Assembly: GCA_963751105.1 (NCBI GenBank)
Contig: CAVVTG010000002.1
Coordinates: forward strand, 744,001-808,000
Reading direction: 5' to 3'
DNA length: 64,000 nt
From: JACVRW01 sp963751105
GTDB taxonomy: Bacteria > Actinomycetota > Thermoleophilia > Solirubrobacterales > Thermoleophilaceae
Under the pieces are notes generated by a model, which did no database searches, was not told where the DNA came from, and saw nothing but the letters and a program-made list of their open reading frames with translations. The translations under genes and the position numbers were made by a program. Shown here one piece after another: positions 1 through 8,553 of this stretch; the stretch's first letter is position 1, and every line of letters starts with the position of its first letter.

Positions 1-1
1 C

Positions 2-205
2 GTCCCCCTCTACGCGTACGGCACGGCACTCACCGACGGCGGCGTGGCTCGCGGAGCGCGGCGTCTGGCCAAGGGATCGAGGATCGAGCGGCCCACGGTG
101 GTGGACGACCGCAAGGCCAGCCACCTGGACCCGCTGTCCGGTGCACCGGCGAGGAACCGCTTCCTCAAGTCGGTCGTGCCGTTCCTGCGCCGGTTCGCTC
201 GCTAG
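2..205 (+). CDS. C-terminal fragment of a possible alpha/beta hydrolase
   Basis: The left edge cuts this gene; 67 residues remain before the TAG stop. The tail contains a Ser-His-Leu-Asp-Pro-Leu stretch followed by NRFLKSVVPFLRRF, which resembles the C-termini of some actinobacterial esterase-like hydrolases with a late His. This is only a resemblance; no complete domain can be seen. It could be another protein family. It runs in the same direction as the MFS gene downstream and is separated from it by a hairpin with a T run. Confidence 0.35.
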   Translation, partial: VPLYAYGTALTDGGVARGARRLAKGSRIERPTVVDDRKASHLDPLSGAPARNRFLKSVVPFLRRFAR

Positions 206-219
206 CCCGTGACTCACCC

Positions 220-239
220 ACGCGCGGGCGCGTAGTTTT
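220..239 (+). terminator. Short intrinsic terminator-like hairpin
   Basis: A 5-bp GC stem (ACGCG/CGCGT) with a 4-base loop is followed by AGTTTT. It sits 14 bases after the stop of the truncated first gene and just before the GTG start of the MFS gene, where a terminator would be expected. The stem is short, so its strength is doubtful. Confidence 0.35.
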
Positions 240-245
240 GGGCGG

Positions 246-1400
246 GTGTCCGCTGCGCAGCGTGCCCGAGTATCGGTAAGCGTCTTCTTCGCCCTCAACG
301 GGGCGCTGTTCGCGACCATCTTCTCGCGCCTGCCCGCGATTCAGGAGCGCACGGGCCTGTCCGAAGGCGTGCTCGGCCTGGCGCTCCTCTGCGCGATGGT
401 GGGCCTGCTGGCCAGCCAGGCGGTCGCCGGCGGTCTCGTGCAGCGTCTCGGCAGCCGGCCGGTGATGACCGTGGGAGCGCTGGGTTATGCCGCGGGGCTC
501 GTGCCGGTGGCCTTCGCGACGTCGTTCGAGGCGCTCGCGGCCTCGCTCTTCCTCACCGGCTTCGCCAACGGGCTTCTGGACGTGGCCATGAACATCCACG
601 GCTTGACGGTCGAGCGGCGGCTCGGCCGGCCGATTCTCTCCACGCTGCACGCGTGTTTCTCGTTCGGAGCCCTGTTCGGCGCGGCGCTCGGGGGGCTCGT
701 GGCGGGGGCCGGCCTCGAGGTGCCGGTGCACCTGCCGGCCATGGCCGCGCTCGGCGCACTCACGATCCTGGTGGCGCGCCACTATCTGCTCGACTCGAGC
801 GCCGACGCCGCGCCGGAGGGGCCGATGTTCGCCGTGCCGTCCCGCGCGCTGGTGCTGGTCGGCGTCTTCGCCTTCTGCGTGCTGATGTCCGAGGGCGCGG
901 TGAACGACTGGGCAGCTGTCTTTCTCGCGAACGAGGTCGGCACGGGGGAGGCCACGGCCGCCGCCGGCCTCGCCGCCTTTTCGCTCACGATGGCCGTCGG
1001 GCGCCTGTTCGGGGACCGCCTGAACGAACGGCTCGGAGCTGTGCGGCTGGCCCGCGCCGGAGGCGCGCTGGCAGCCCTCGGCATCGGCACGGCGATTGTC
1101 ACCGACGTGACGGCCGTCGCTCTCGTGGGTTTTGCCGGCGCCGGGTTCGGTCTGGCCGCGCTGTTCCCGCTCGCACTCCGCGCGGCGGCGGCGCGCGGCG
1201 AGGTGGAGGGCCCGTCCGTGGCCGCCGTGACCGCCAGCGGCTACCTCGGCTTCCTCGCCGGGCCACCGGTGATCGGCGGCCTGGCCGAGCTCGCGGGGTT
1301 GCGTGCCGGGCTGCTGTTCGTGGTTGCCGGCTGCCTCGTGGCGGCGGCGCTCGCGCCCAACGTACGCGCCCCGCGGCCCGCCGCGACTAGATCTCGCTGA
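246..1400 (+). CDS. MFS transporter, YbjJ-like
   Basis: A 384-residue, very hydrophobic protein with about 12 predicted membrane segments, the usual MFS size. The N-terminal pattern ALNGALFATIFSRLPAIQ and the segment NGLLDVAMNIHGLTVERRLG (near residues 112-131) match the YbjJ-like branch of the major facilitator superfamily, whose substrates are mostly unknown. The GTG start is the first in frame and gives a short N-terminal tail before the first membrane segment. It ends 14 bases inside the convergent ccdA gene. Substrate cannot be assigned. Confidence 0.85.
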   Translation: MSAAQRARVSVSVFFALNGALFATIFSRLPAIQERTGLSEGVLGLALLCAMVGLLASQAVAGGLVQRLGSRPVMTVGALGYAAGLVPVAFATSFEALAASLFLTGFANGLLDVAMNIHGLTVERRLGRPILSTLHACFSFGALFGAALGGLVAGAGLEVPVHLPAMAALGALTILVARHYLLDSSADAAPEGPMFAVPSRALVLVGVFAFCVLMSEGAVNDWAAVFLANEVGTGEATAAAGLAAFSLTMAVGRLFGDRLNERLGAVRLARAGGALAALGIGTAIVTDVTAVALVGFAGAGFGLAALFPLALRAAAARGEVEGPSVAAVTASGYLGFLAGPPVIGGLAELAGLRAGLLFVVAGCLVAAALAPNVRAPRPAATRSR

Positions 1401-2136
1401 AGAAGTTGATCCCGAGATCGTCCATCAGGCTGAGCGCCTCGGCGTTCAGGCGGGTGAGCTCGTTGGTGTAGAGCAGCACGCCCATCACGATCAGCACGGT
1501 GCCGGAGATGAGCGTGATCGCGGTGTAGTGGTTGCGAAAGAAGCGAAAGACGCCCGAGAAGGTCGTGAAGGCGAGCGCGCTGAGGATGAAGGGCACGGCC
1601 AGGCCGAGCGAATAGAAGGCCAGCAGCACGGCTCCCTGGCCCACGGTGTTCTCGGTGGACGCGGCGGTGAGGATGGCGCCGAGCGTGGGTCCGGTGCAGG
1701 GCAGCCAGGCCACGGCGAAGGCGACGCCGGCGATGATCGGCCCGCCCGTGTGGGCGCGGCGCATCAGCTCCTCGGGACGCCAGTCGCGGTTCAGGCGGGG
1801 CAGGAACAGGGTGGCGATGAAGAGCACCCCCAGCAGCGCGATCACCACGCCCGAGATCTCTCGCAGCAGCGCACGGTTGTCCTGGAGCGTCTGGCCGAGA
1901 CCGGTAGCGGTCATCCCCAGGGCCACGAACATCGCGGTGAAGGCCAGGCAGAATAAGACCGCCGGGCCGAGCACGCGGGTTCGCCCGCGGCCCTCCTGGA
2001 TGTCCGCGAAGGAGACCCCGGAGATGGTGGAGAGGTAACCGGGCACGAGCGGCAGCACGCACGGTGAAACGAAGGAGATGAAGCCGACGGCGAAGGCGGC
2101 GACGACGGTGGTGTCGACCGTGTCCTGGGCGATCAC
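1387..2136 (-). CDS. ccdA: Cytochrome c biogenesis protein CcdA (DsbD transmembrane domain)
   Basis: A 249-residue polytopic membrane protein that in this family carries electrons from cytoplasmic thioredoxin across the membrane to an extracytoplasmic thioredoxin-like protein used in haem-site cysteine reduction. The two signature cysteines are visible: C26 in SFVSPCVLPLVPGY and C147 in WLPCTGPTLG. Six membrane segments are predicted, as usual. Its start overlaps the stop of ccmH by four bases, so the two genes are translationally coupled. The partner TlpA-type protein lies at 4664-5221. Confidence 0.93.
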   Translation of the reverse strand: MIAQDTVDTTVVAAFAVGFISFVSPCVLPLVPGYLSTISGVSFADIQEGRGRTRVLGPAVLFCLAFTAMFVALGMTATGLGQTLQDNRALLREISGVVIALLGVLFIATLFLPRLNRDWRPEELMRRAHTGGPIIAGVAFAVAWLPCTGPTLGAILTAASTENTVGQGAVLLAFYSLGLAVPFILSALAFTTFSGVFRFFRNHYTAITLISGTVLIVMGVLLYTNELTRLNAEALSLMDDLGINFFSEI

Positions 2137-2612
2137 AGGTCGTAGCGCTCCATGTCGGCCTCGAGGCGCGGGTCGGGCGACGCGCCTGCCGGGGCGGGTG
2201 CTCCCGGGCCGCCGCCGCGGGTGGTGCGTCGCCAGCGCAGCACGGCGAAGGCGATTCCTCCTCCGGCCAGCAGCAGTCCGAGGGCAGGCACGAGGTAGAC
2301 GAGCACGTCGCCGAGCTCACCGCCGCCCTCGTCGCCGGGCAGGGCCAGGACGTCGTCGCCGAACTGGGCCACCAGGGCCGACTTGATCTCGTCCTTCGAG
2401 CGGCAGTCGTCGATGAGCTCCTGAATGTAGGCCCGCTCGCGCTGGGCCTGTGGCGCCTCCGTGGCCAGCGCCAGCGGAGTGCCGCACACCGGGCACATGA
2501 CCTCGTTCTCCACGTCGCCCAGAGTGGCCTTGGGGCACTCCTGCGCCAGCGCCGAGCCGGGCACGGCGAGCAGGGCGACGACGATGAGGACGACGCGGAA
2601 CATCGGCCTCAC
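2133..2612 (-). CDS. ccmH: CcmH/CycL family cytochrome c biogenesis protein
   Basis: A 159-residue protein with a signal peptide (residues 1-23), a CcmH domain containing the redox pair C40-P-V-C43 inside an MCPVCGTPL segment, and a C-terminal membrane anchor near residues 102-122. CcmH proteins reduce or hold apocytochrome c haem-binding cysteines outside the membrane. It is the first gene of the ccmH-ccdA pair, overlapping ccdA by ATGA. Ccm-type CcmH next to Ccs-type CcdA is a common actinobacterial mixture. The upstream neighbour is the divergent esterase gene. Confidence 0.9.
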   Translation of the reverse strand: MRPMFRVVLIVVALLAVPGSALAQECPKATLGDVENEVMCPVCGTPLALATEAPQAQRERAYIQELIDDCRSKDEIKSALVAQFGDDVLALPGDEGGGELGDVLVYLVPALGLLLAGGGIAFAVLRWRRTTRGGGPGAPAPAGASPDPRLEADMERYDL

Positions 2613-2653
2613 GAAGGGTAGTTGCGCGCAAAACGCCTATAACTCGCGACGCG

Positions 2654-3595
2654 ATGGGCCTGGCTCTCGATCCTCAGGTGGCGGCCGCGATCGAGCAGCT
2701 TCCGCCCGACCCGCCGCCGCTGCCGCCCGGCGAGTGGCGCGAGCGCCGGCGTCTGTTCGACGCCATGTCCCGCGATCTCAACGCGCGGCTCGCCCTGCCG
2801 GACGACGTGGAGGTCGAGGCGGCGGAGACCGCCGCGGCGGACGGCACGCCGATCGACGTGCGCATCTACCGCCGGGAGGGCGATCGCACCGGAGGGCTGG
2901 TGGTGTACCTGCACGGCGGCGGGCACTTCTGCTGCGACATCGAGGCCGCCGACCCGGGCTGCCGCTGGTACGCGTCGAACTCCGGCGCCACCCTCGTGTC
3001 CGTCGACTATCGGTTCGCGCCCGAGCATCCCTATCCGACGGCCATCGAGGACGCGTATGCGGTGCTGCGCTGGACGGCGGAGCACGCCGGTGAGCTCGGC
3101 GGAGACCCGGGCCGGCTGGCCGTGATGGGGGACAGCGCCGGCGGCGGCATGGCGGCCGGCGTGGCGCTGATGGCGCGCGACCGTAGCGGTCCCGCCCTGG
3201 TGCGTCAGATCCTCATCTACCCGATGCTCGACGACCGGACCACGGGCCCCGATCCGGCGATCGAGCCGTTCCTCGCGTGGAACTACGACGACAACGTCAC
3301 CGGTTGGGGATGCCTGCTGGGCGACCGCGCCGGAACGCCCGACGTGCCGATCTACGCCGCGCCTGCTCGGGCTGAGGACCTCGCCGGCGTGGCGCCGGCC
3401 TACATCGAGGTGGGCCAGCTCGACGCGTTCCGCGACGAGGACGTGGCCTACGCCGGCCGGCTGTCGGCCGCCGCCGTCGAGGTCGAGCTGATCGTTCGTC
3501 CCGGCGTGCCCCACGATTTCGAGGTACTCGCCCCGGACGCCGACGTCACGCGACGGGCTGCCGCCGACCGCGCCCGCGTGCTGGCGACCGTTTAG
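2654..3595 (+). CDS. Alpha/beta hydrolase, hormone-sensitive-lipase type esterase
   Basis: 313 residues, typical of the HSL/acetyl-esterase group. The oxyanion motif HGGG is at residues 87-90 and the nucleophile S161 sits in GDSAGG. A late Asp (in GQLDAFRDED) and His (in GVPHDFEV) complete the likely catalytic triad. No signal peptide is seen, so it should act in the cytoplasm on small acyl esters; the substrate is unknown. It is divergent from ccmH and its stop overlaps the convergent tartrate dehydrogenase-like gene by four bases. Confidence 0.9.
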   Translation: MGLALDPQVAAAIEQLPPDPPPLPPGEWRERRRLFDAMSRDLNARLALPDDVEVEAAETAAADGTPIDVRIYRREGDRTGGLVVYLHGGGHFCCDIEAADPGCRWYASNSGATLVSVDYRFAPEHPYPTAIEDAYAVLRWTAEHAGELGGDPGRLAVMGDSAGGGMAAGVALMARDRSGPALVRQILIYPMLDDRTTGPDPAIEPFLAWNYDDNVTGWGCLLGDRAGTPDVPIYAAPARAEDLAGVAPAYIEVGQLDAFRDEDVAYAGRLSAAAVEVELIVRPGVPHDFEVLAPDADVTRRAAADRARVLATV

Positions 3596-4660
3596 GACTG
3601 GCTGACCGCTTCGGCCACCGCTCTCCCGCACGCCTCGGTGGCAGCCGCTCCGCCGAGATCCGGGGTGCGCAACTCCGGCTCGCTCAGCACCCGTTCGATC
3701 GCGGAGATGACCGCGGCGGCGGCACCGGGCTCGCCGATGTGCTCTAGCAGCATCGACCCCGCCCAGATGGTGCCGACGGGGTTGGCGATCCCCTGCCCGG
3801 CGATATCGGGAGCGGAGCCGTGGACCGGCTCGAACAATGAGGGGAAATGCCGCTCGGGGTTGATGTTGGCCGACGGCGCAATGCCGATCGTCCCGGTCAG
3901 AGCCGGCCCGAGGTCCGAGAGGATGTCGCCGAACAGGTTGGAGGCCACGACCACGTCGAAATGGTCCGGTCGCAGCACGAACTGCGCGGCCAGGTTGTCG
4001 ATGTGAAACTTGTCCCAGTCGACCGTGGGGTATGAGCCGGCGATCTCCTCCACGCGCTCGTCCCAGTAGGGCATGGCCACGGCCACGCCGTTGGACTTGG
4101 TGGCCGAGGTCAGGTGCCGGGCCTTGCGCGACGCGGCCAGCTCGAAGGCGAAGCGCAGGATGCGGTCGACACCGTGCCGGGTCATCACGGTCTCCTGGAG
4201 CACCAGCTCGCGTTCGGAGCCCTCGAACATGCGCCCGCCGACCTCGGAGTATTCGCCCTCCGTGTTCTCGCGGACTATTACGAGGTCGATGCCCTTCGGG
4301 TCGGCCAGGGGGGAGGGGACACCGGGCATCAGGCGCACCGGGCGCAGGCAGACGTACTGGTCGAAGTGGCGACGGAACTGCAGCAGCGATCCCCACAGGG
4401 AGACGTGGTCGGGCACGGCGTCGGGCCAGCCCACGGCGCCGAAGAAGATCGCGTCGTAACCGGCCAGCTGCTGTTGCCAGTCGGCGGGAAGCATCGACCC
4501 GTGCTCGGCGTAGTAGTCGCAGCTGGCGAACTCGAAGTCGTCGAAGGAGAGCTCGAAGCCGTGGAGTGTCGGCGGCGGCCTCGAGCACGCGACGGCCCTC
4601 GGGCAGCACCTCCCTGCCGATCCCGTCCCCGGGGATCATCGCGATCCGGTAGCCGGCCAT
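3592..4660 (-). CDS. Tartrate/D-malate dehydrogenase family protein, one frameshift
   Basis: Isocitrate/isopropylmalate dehydrogenase superfamily: NAD- and metal-dependent oxidative decarboxylation of 3-hydroxy acids. The N-terminus IAMIPGDGIGREVLPEG is encoded from ATG at 4660, but near 4565 the frame changes, and the rest (from SMLPADWQQQL at 4494 onward) is in the next frame. It includes VIVRENTEGEYSEVGGRMFEG, SNLFGDILSDLGP and LFEPVHGSAPDIAG, which fit the TtuC/DmlA group better than LeuB. A net extra base explains the break; joined, the protein has about 355 residues. Either an assembly error or a recent pseudogene. It starts four bases after the tlpA-like stop. Confidence 0.85.
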
Positions 4661-4663
4661 CGC

Positions 4664-5221
4664 TCAGCCGGCCCCGGAACGCAGGAGCGGGGCGACCTCG
4701 GCGGCCATGAACTCCTCGTCCACCGGACCGCGCCGCACCGCCCGGATGCGGCCCTCGCGATCGATCACGAACGTCTCCGGGTAGGCCACCACGCCGAAGC
4801 TCTCGAGCGTGTCGCCGTCCTTGTCCTTCAGCATCGGGTAGCTGAGCCCGTACTCATCGATGAAGTCCTGCGCGTCGGCGGTCACGTCGAGCACATCGAC
4901 ACCCAGCACGGTGCCGCCGCCCTCGCGCATCCGCCGGTGCCACTTCTCGAGCAGCGGAGACTCCTCCCGGCACGGCTCGCACCACGAGGCCCAGATGTTC
5001 AGCACCACCACCTCGCCGCGGTAGTCGGCGAGAGCGCCACGTCCGTTGCCGTCAAGGGCCGGCAGCTCGACCGCCGGCGCCTGCTCGAGCTCGCCACGGG
5101 CCAGCGACTCCTCCACGTTGCGGTCCGGTTCGTTCTGAACGAGGCCGTAGGCCAGCAGCGCCACGAGCGCCAACAGGGCGCAGACAACGGCCACCGGAAC
5201 GGGGGAGAGCACCTTCTTCAT
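4664..5221 (-). CDS. TlpA/ResA-like membrane-anchored thioredoxin
   Basis: A 185-residue protein with an N-terminal membrane anchor (residues 7-27) and a thioredoxin fold of the AlkC/TSA-redoxin type. The active site W-C81-E-P-C84 and the cis-proline region AYPETFVID are present. Such proteins reduce apocytochrome c cysteines using electrons from CcdA, so this is the probable partner of ccdA and ccmH encoded 2 kb away. It is transcribed with the dehydrogenase gene downstream (3-base gap), an unexpected insertion into the biogenesis set. Confidence 0.88.
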   Translation of the reverse strand: MKKVLSPVPVAVVCALLALVALLAYGLVQNEPDRNVEESLARGELEQAPAVELPALDGNGRGALADYRGEVVVLNIWASWCEPCREESPLLEKWHRRMREGGGTVLGVDVLDVTADAQDFIDEYGLSYPMLKDKDGDTLESFGVVAYPETFVIDREGRIRAVRRGPVDEEFMAAEVAPLLRSGAG

Positions 5222-5276
5222 CTCGCCTCGTCAACGATAGGGAGAGCCCCAACGCGGCTAGAATCCGCCTCTCTTC

Positions 5277-5349
5277 GCGGACGTAGCTCAGTTGGTAGAG
5301 CGTTGGCTTCCCAAGCCAAAGGTCGCGGGTTCGAGACCCGTCGTCCGCT
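5277..5349 (+). tRNA. tRNA-Gly (CCC)
   Basis: A complete cloverleaf can be folded: acceptor GCGGACG/CGTCCGC, D arm GCTC/GAGC, anticodon stem TTGGC/GCCAA with loop TTCCCAA (anticodon CCC), T arm GCGGG/CCCGT with TTCGAGA, discriminator T. CCA is not encoded. The 3' half from the anticodon stem onward is the integration target of the island that follows. Confidence 0.95.
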
Positions 5350-5357
5350 TCAGGCGA
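5305..5357 (+). repeat. Left attachment site (copy 1) in tRNA-Gly 3' half
   Basis: A 53-bp segment beginning GGCTTCCCAAG, running through the anticodon loop and T arm and ending CAGGCGA. It is identical to 24943-24995, and 48 bp of it are identical to 38591-38638. Only this copy has the tRNA 5' half, so the functional tRNA was preserved here while the other copies mark far ends of insertions. Confidence 0.9.
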
Positions 5358-5982
5358 GGTTAGGCGAGGTCGTGCAATCGCCTGCAACTGCCTGGATTCC
5401 GAAAACCAGGTAGCCAACGGTCAGCGGCGAGCAGATGCGAGATTCTGCACCCCTGACGCACATGGTGGTCCCATCCAGGGCCCATCGGCGAGGGGCCGAC
5501 GGCCGCTAACGATCTTCCTCAACGACGAAGGCCGCGCTTGCACGCGGCCCCCTGTCGAACGCAGTCGTCTCCCTGTTGGCGAAGGGGGCGCCGGAGGGTA
5601 GCGCGCGGACTCGCCGTAGCCGGCGACAACGCGGCCCCTCGGCGCGTGCTGTCGATATCCGAGGACTCCGAGTGCAGTCAACTAACCCGGCGGACACGAG
5701 CCCCTACAGGGGTTGGGAGGTGTCCAGCCGGTACACAGGCACCGTCGAGCAGCCGCGCGAGCGGCAGAACTCGAGCCATTGGCGCCCCAGGACCCGCGGC
5801 CGAACCCACGAGAGGGGTTAGCGCGACAGCGGGCGGGGTTTCCGGCTCGAGGAACGACACCCCAACGAAGCCTCCTAAGGCGGGTAGGGGCCCGGGCACC
5901 CAGTGAAAGGGGGGCCGGGTGGAAGATCGACGCGTTGAAGCGGAGAACGGCTAACCACAAAGGCGAGGGAAGAACCGTCGCA
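5350..5982. other. Non-coding left end of island 1
   Basis: About 630 bases with no convincing gene; open frames on both strands have arginine/proline-rich translations typical of GC-rich noise. It contains the left arm-type repeat pair (5467-5488) and several GC-rich hairpins near 5870-5925. Confidence 0.6.
5467..5488 (+). repeat. Left arm-type direct repeat pair
   Basis: Two adjacent 11-bp units, GGTCCCATCCA and GGGCCCATCGG. The same kind of pair (GGTCCCATCGG, GGTCCCATTGG, again 11-bp phased) lies at 24886-24907 beside the other core site. Helically phased repeats flanking the core are typical of integrase N-terminal-domain arm sites. Confidence 0.6.
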
Positions 5983-6360
5983 TTGGCGGACACTCCGTCG
6001 GCTCACGCGCTCGACGCCCTGGCCGCCAAGGTTGTTCAGCCACAGGTGCCTCTCAGCGCTCTGATTGACTCACGGCGCGTGGCCGGATCACTGCCAAGCA
6101 ACGACTGGTTCCAAGACCTCGTGGTTCGCACGCTGGAGGACCTAGATGGCCAGGCCAATCGGCAAGAGATTTATCGGCGAGCGAGAGAACTCGGCCAGTT
6201 CAACGACGCACAGCTGGCTGAACCACCGCCACCAAACAACCTGGGGCACTTCGACGACCGGATCGGTTTCGAGTTGTCCTTCGCCCTGACGCACTTGAAG
6301 GCTGCTGGGAGGCTCGAGAACCCACAGCGCGGCGTTTGGCGGCTCCCACTCGCCGAGTAG
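5983..6360 (+). CDS. Stand-alone Mrr N-terminal-like winged-helix protein
   Basis: The reading frame is open from 5713, but the first 90 residues are arginine/proline-rich and look non-coding. I place the start at TTG 5983, giving 125 residues. Residues about 45-125 (DLVVRTLEDLDGQANRQEIY, FDDRIGFELSFALTHLKAAG, NPQRGVWRLP) match the winged-helix DNA-recognition domain found at the N-terminus of Mrr restriction enzymes. No catalytic PD-(D/E)xK nuclease domain follows. It may be a DNA-binding regulator or the residue of a type IV restriction system. Confidence 0.6.
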   Translation: MADTPSAHALDALAAKVVQPQVPLSALIDSRRVAGSLPSNDWFQDLVVRTLEDLDGQANRQEIYRRARELGQFNDAQLAEPPPPNNLGHFDDRIGFELSFALTHLKAAGRLENPQRGVWRLPLAE

Positions 6361-6375
6361 TCACGCCAGGCGCTA

Positions 6376-6895
6376 GGCGGAATCGAGGTGTCGCAAGTAG
6401 GCGTGCTGGCGGCACCACGTGCGACAGAAGTGCTGCGTCCGACGAACCGGGGTGAACACGGTGCCACACAGATCACACGGCCTGGGTGGGATCGGCGGTT
6501 TGCGTCTCGGGGCGTTCAGGCGTTCGCGATGTTGCTTACGGAACTCACGCTGCGGAGGACGGTGCACGGGCGGCAGTAGGTGCCTTTGCGGCCTTGGTCT
6601 ACGGGGAAGTAGGCGTCGAGCGGCTTGTGCTCGCCGTATCGGGGACATCGCTGCAGCACCGCCATCGAGGGCAGTGTCGCAACCCCGAGGCGCTCAGGCC
6701 GCGGGCGGTCGGGTCTTGCCGGTCGATCGGCGCCTCACACACCTCGCACGGCCGGTCGGGCAAACCGTCGCGGTCGATGAAGTCCTTGACGACCACCAGT
6801 GCGTGCTCAGCGTCGGTGGCGGCCTCCCGCTCAAAGCAGCGCCTCCACACGTCCCTGATGTGCTCAAACACTCGCGCCACTCCCGCCGCTCCCGC
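6376..6895 (-). pseudogene. Frameshifted zinc-finger protein remnants (phage-like)
   Basis: On the minus strand three cysteine-rich pieces follow each other in different frames: CEVCEAPIDRQDPTARG, then CPRYGEHKPLDAYFPVDQG with YCRPC, then CDLCGTVFTPVRRTQHFCRTWC. Such C-x2-C pairs occur in phage and island HNH or zinc-ribbon proteins. No single open frame joins them, and no HNH histidine motif is recognisable. I read this as one or two decayed small zinc-binding genes in the island's left end. Confidence 0.45.
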
Positions 6896-6930
6896 GACTG
6901 GCGCGCCAACCCGTCGAGCGCGGGGATCTG

Positions 6931-7242
6931 ATGGCGGGCATGGACCTACTCGAGCGGCTGCGTGGCTCGGGCTACCGCGAGCACATCGAGGTGTTCGAAC
7001 ACGAACCGCCGAGCGAGCTCGTGGCGTCCGTCGACATTCTGCGCGTCGACCACCTCGGCCGCAACGTGATAGCGGTACACGCAGGCACGGTGCCGAACTC
7101 CAACGTTAAGCTGACCACCGACGAGCGGGACACGCTCGTGCAGCACGCACCCCCGAGGCCCCGAGGCTACATGAACCCAGGTCCGTTCAGGTTCTTTCCC
7201 GAAGGGGTCGTGACGGGCGTCCACACGATCGAGCAAGGCTGA
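6931..7242 (+). CDS. Hypothetical protein, 103 aa
   Basis: An unrecognised protein starting MAGMDLLERL, with acidic and hydrophobic segments and a plausible globular composition (DILRVDHLGRNVIAVHAGTV). No signal peptide, membrane segment or known motif is seen. No clear ribosome-binding site precedes the ATG. An overlapping minus-strand frame (6946-7257) is nearly as long, but its sequence looks less protein-like. The surrounding DNA is decayed, so this gene may not be functional. Confidence 0.45.
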   Translation: MAGMDLLERLRGSGYREHIEVFEHEPPSELVASVDILRVDHLGRNVIAVHAGTVPNSNVKLTTDERDTLVQHAPPRPRGYMNPGPFRFFPEGVVTGVHTIEQG

Positions 7243-7514
7243 ACGAGTGCGTGACATGCAGCGTCAGGCGCAACCCCACGGCCCAACCCCACACCATGGG
7301 CGAGGAGGCCGAGGCGAGGACGGCCGCGGCGCTGCTGCATGGAGAACTTCGGGAGACCGCTCGGTTCGCCCGAAGCCGAGGCACAAGGGACGGGACGTGG
7401 TCCAGCACTCCCGTCCCCGCCTCAGCCCAAGGGGGGCCTCGGCACCACTGGGCCTGCACCCCCCGTTGACCCCCGCAGTCAGCAAATTTCCCCCCAGTTT
7501 CTCGGATGGCTGAG

Positions 7515-7990
7515 CTCTGGGCGTACGAGGGCGCGCAGGGAGATGCGCGAGAGCCCCGCGAATCCCGTTGACGACGGAGCGCATGCACGGCTCGAAGTCG
7601 AACGGACCCGGGCACGGGGTGACGAGATCGGTCTGCCAGCGGGGGTAGATCACGATGCTGCCCTTGCGAACCGTGTGGCGGATGAGCGCGCGCATCGACT
7701 CGTAGCCTGAGCACTCGGTGTAGCCGTGCATGACCACGGCGAGCGGAGCCTTCCTCGGGCGCGGCCTGACCGGCTCGAAGACGTACCAGGCGTCGGCGCC
7801 GGTGCTCCGGAGCTGACCCGGACGCTCTTGTGGGTGTAGTCGCGCCGCCGGGACCGTGCTTGGGCTGTGGCGGCTGACGAATCGCAGGGCCCGCTTCGGC
7901 CGCTCCGACGCCCGCGAACAGGGCGCCGAGCAGAGTCAGACTGGCCAGGACGGCACCTGCGAGCACGCGAGTCCGCGCGGTGGTCGGCAT
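7515..7990 (-). pseudogene. Broken secreted alpha/beta hydrolase-like gene
   Basis: From ATG at 7990 a clean signal peptide is encoded (MPTTARTRVLAGAVLASLTL, then an Ala-rich cleavage region). The protein then changes frame twice (near 7845 and 7800) before continuing with WYVFEPVRPRPRKAPLAVVMHGYTECSGYESMRALIRHT (read in pieces). The VVMHGY segment suits a strand-beta3 HG motif of an alpha/beta hydrolase. The catalytic Ser/His region is missing because the frame degenerates near 7530. I therefore call it a truncated, frameshifted pseudogene. Confidence 0.55.
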
Positions 7991-7999
7991 CTCACGCAC

Positions 8000-8268
8000 C
8001 GGGACCGGGCGCGAACTGCGGCAGGTTCTCCGGCGTTGGGCAGGTAGCCGCTTCCTGTGCCCGCTGCTCGCGGAACGACGGGGTAGTCGCCGGCGATCTG
8101 CCCACTCGGAATCTTGTCGAGTGTCAGCACGGTGGCGCCGATGGCGAGCAGCTGAGAACGCATCCGCTTGAAGTTGATCGTCTTGCGCTTGAACGACGGC
8201 GCGTAGAGCGACCAGGGTCCGGAGATCATCGCCAGGGTCGGAACGAGATGCCCTTGCGTAGGTGCCAA
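8000..8268 (-). CDS. Hypothetical fragment, minus strand
   Basis: A frame beginning MAPTQGHLVPTLAMISGPWS reads through a protein-like stretch (FKRKTINFKRMRSQLLAIGA, then LDKIPSGQIAGDYPVV) before turning arginine-rich and running into the signal-peptide gene. No family is recognised. It may be the C-terminal remnant of an exported protein or a chance frame. Confidence 0.25.
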
Positions 8269-8553
8269 GGCCGCCCATGCTGGGCGGGGAGGCCGACGCC
8301 GCCCGGGGGGAGCCCGCGCCCACCTGAGCCGCGCCGCTCAGGCCTGGAGGATGGAGTGCGGAGGCCGCCTACGGTTCATCCGAGTCGCAACGGCTGCCCT
8401 CTTGCATGGATATGAGCAGTCAGCGCGTTGCTGCCGCCCCCCACGGATGCAGGAGCGGGACGGGCTCCAATTGAGCACCCGGCGGGCGTCGCTCGTCCAT
8501 CGCGGGCGTCTCTGCGAGCCGCGTCGACCATTGGCTGCCCGGCGTGTCCTTGC

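Noticed and set aside
2609..4660. A 683-codon minus-strand frame crossing the esterase
   Set aside because: Only its first 30 codons belong to the dehydrogenase start. The rest is an Arg/Pro/Gly-rich shadow of coding DNA in another frame.
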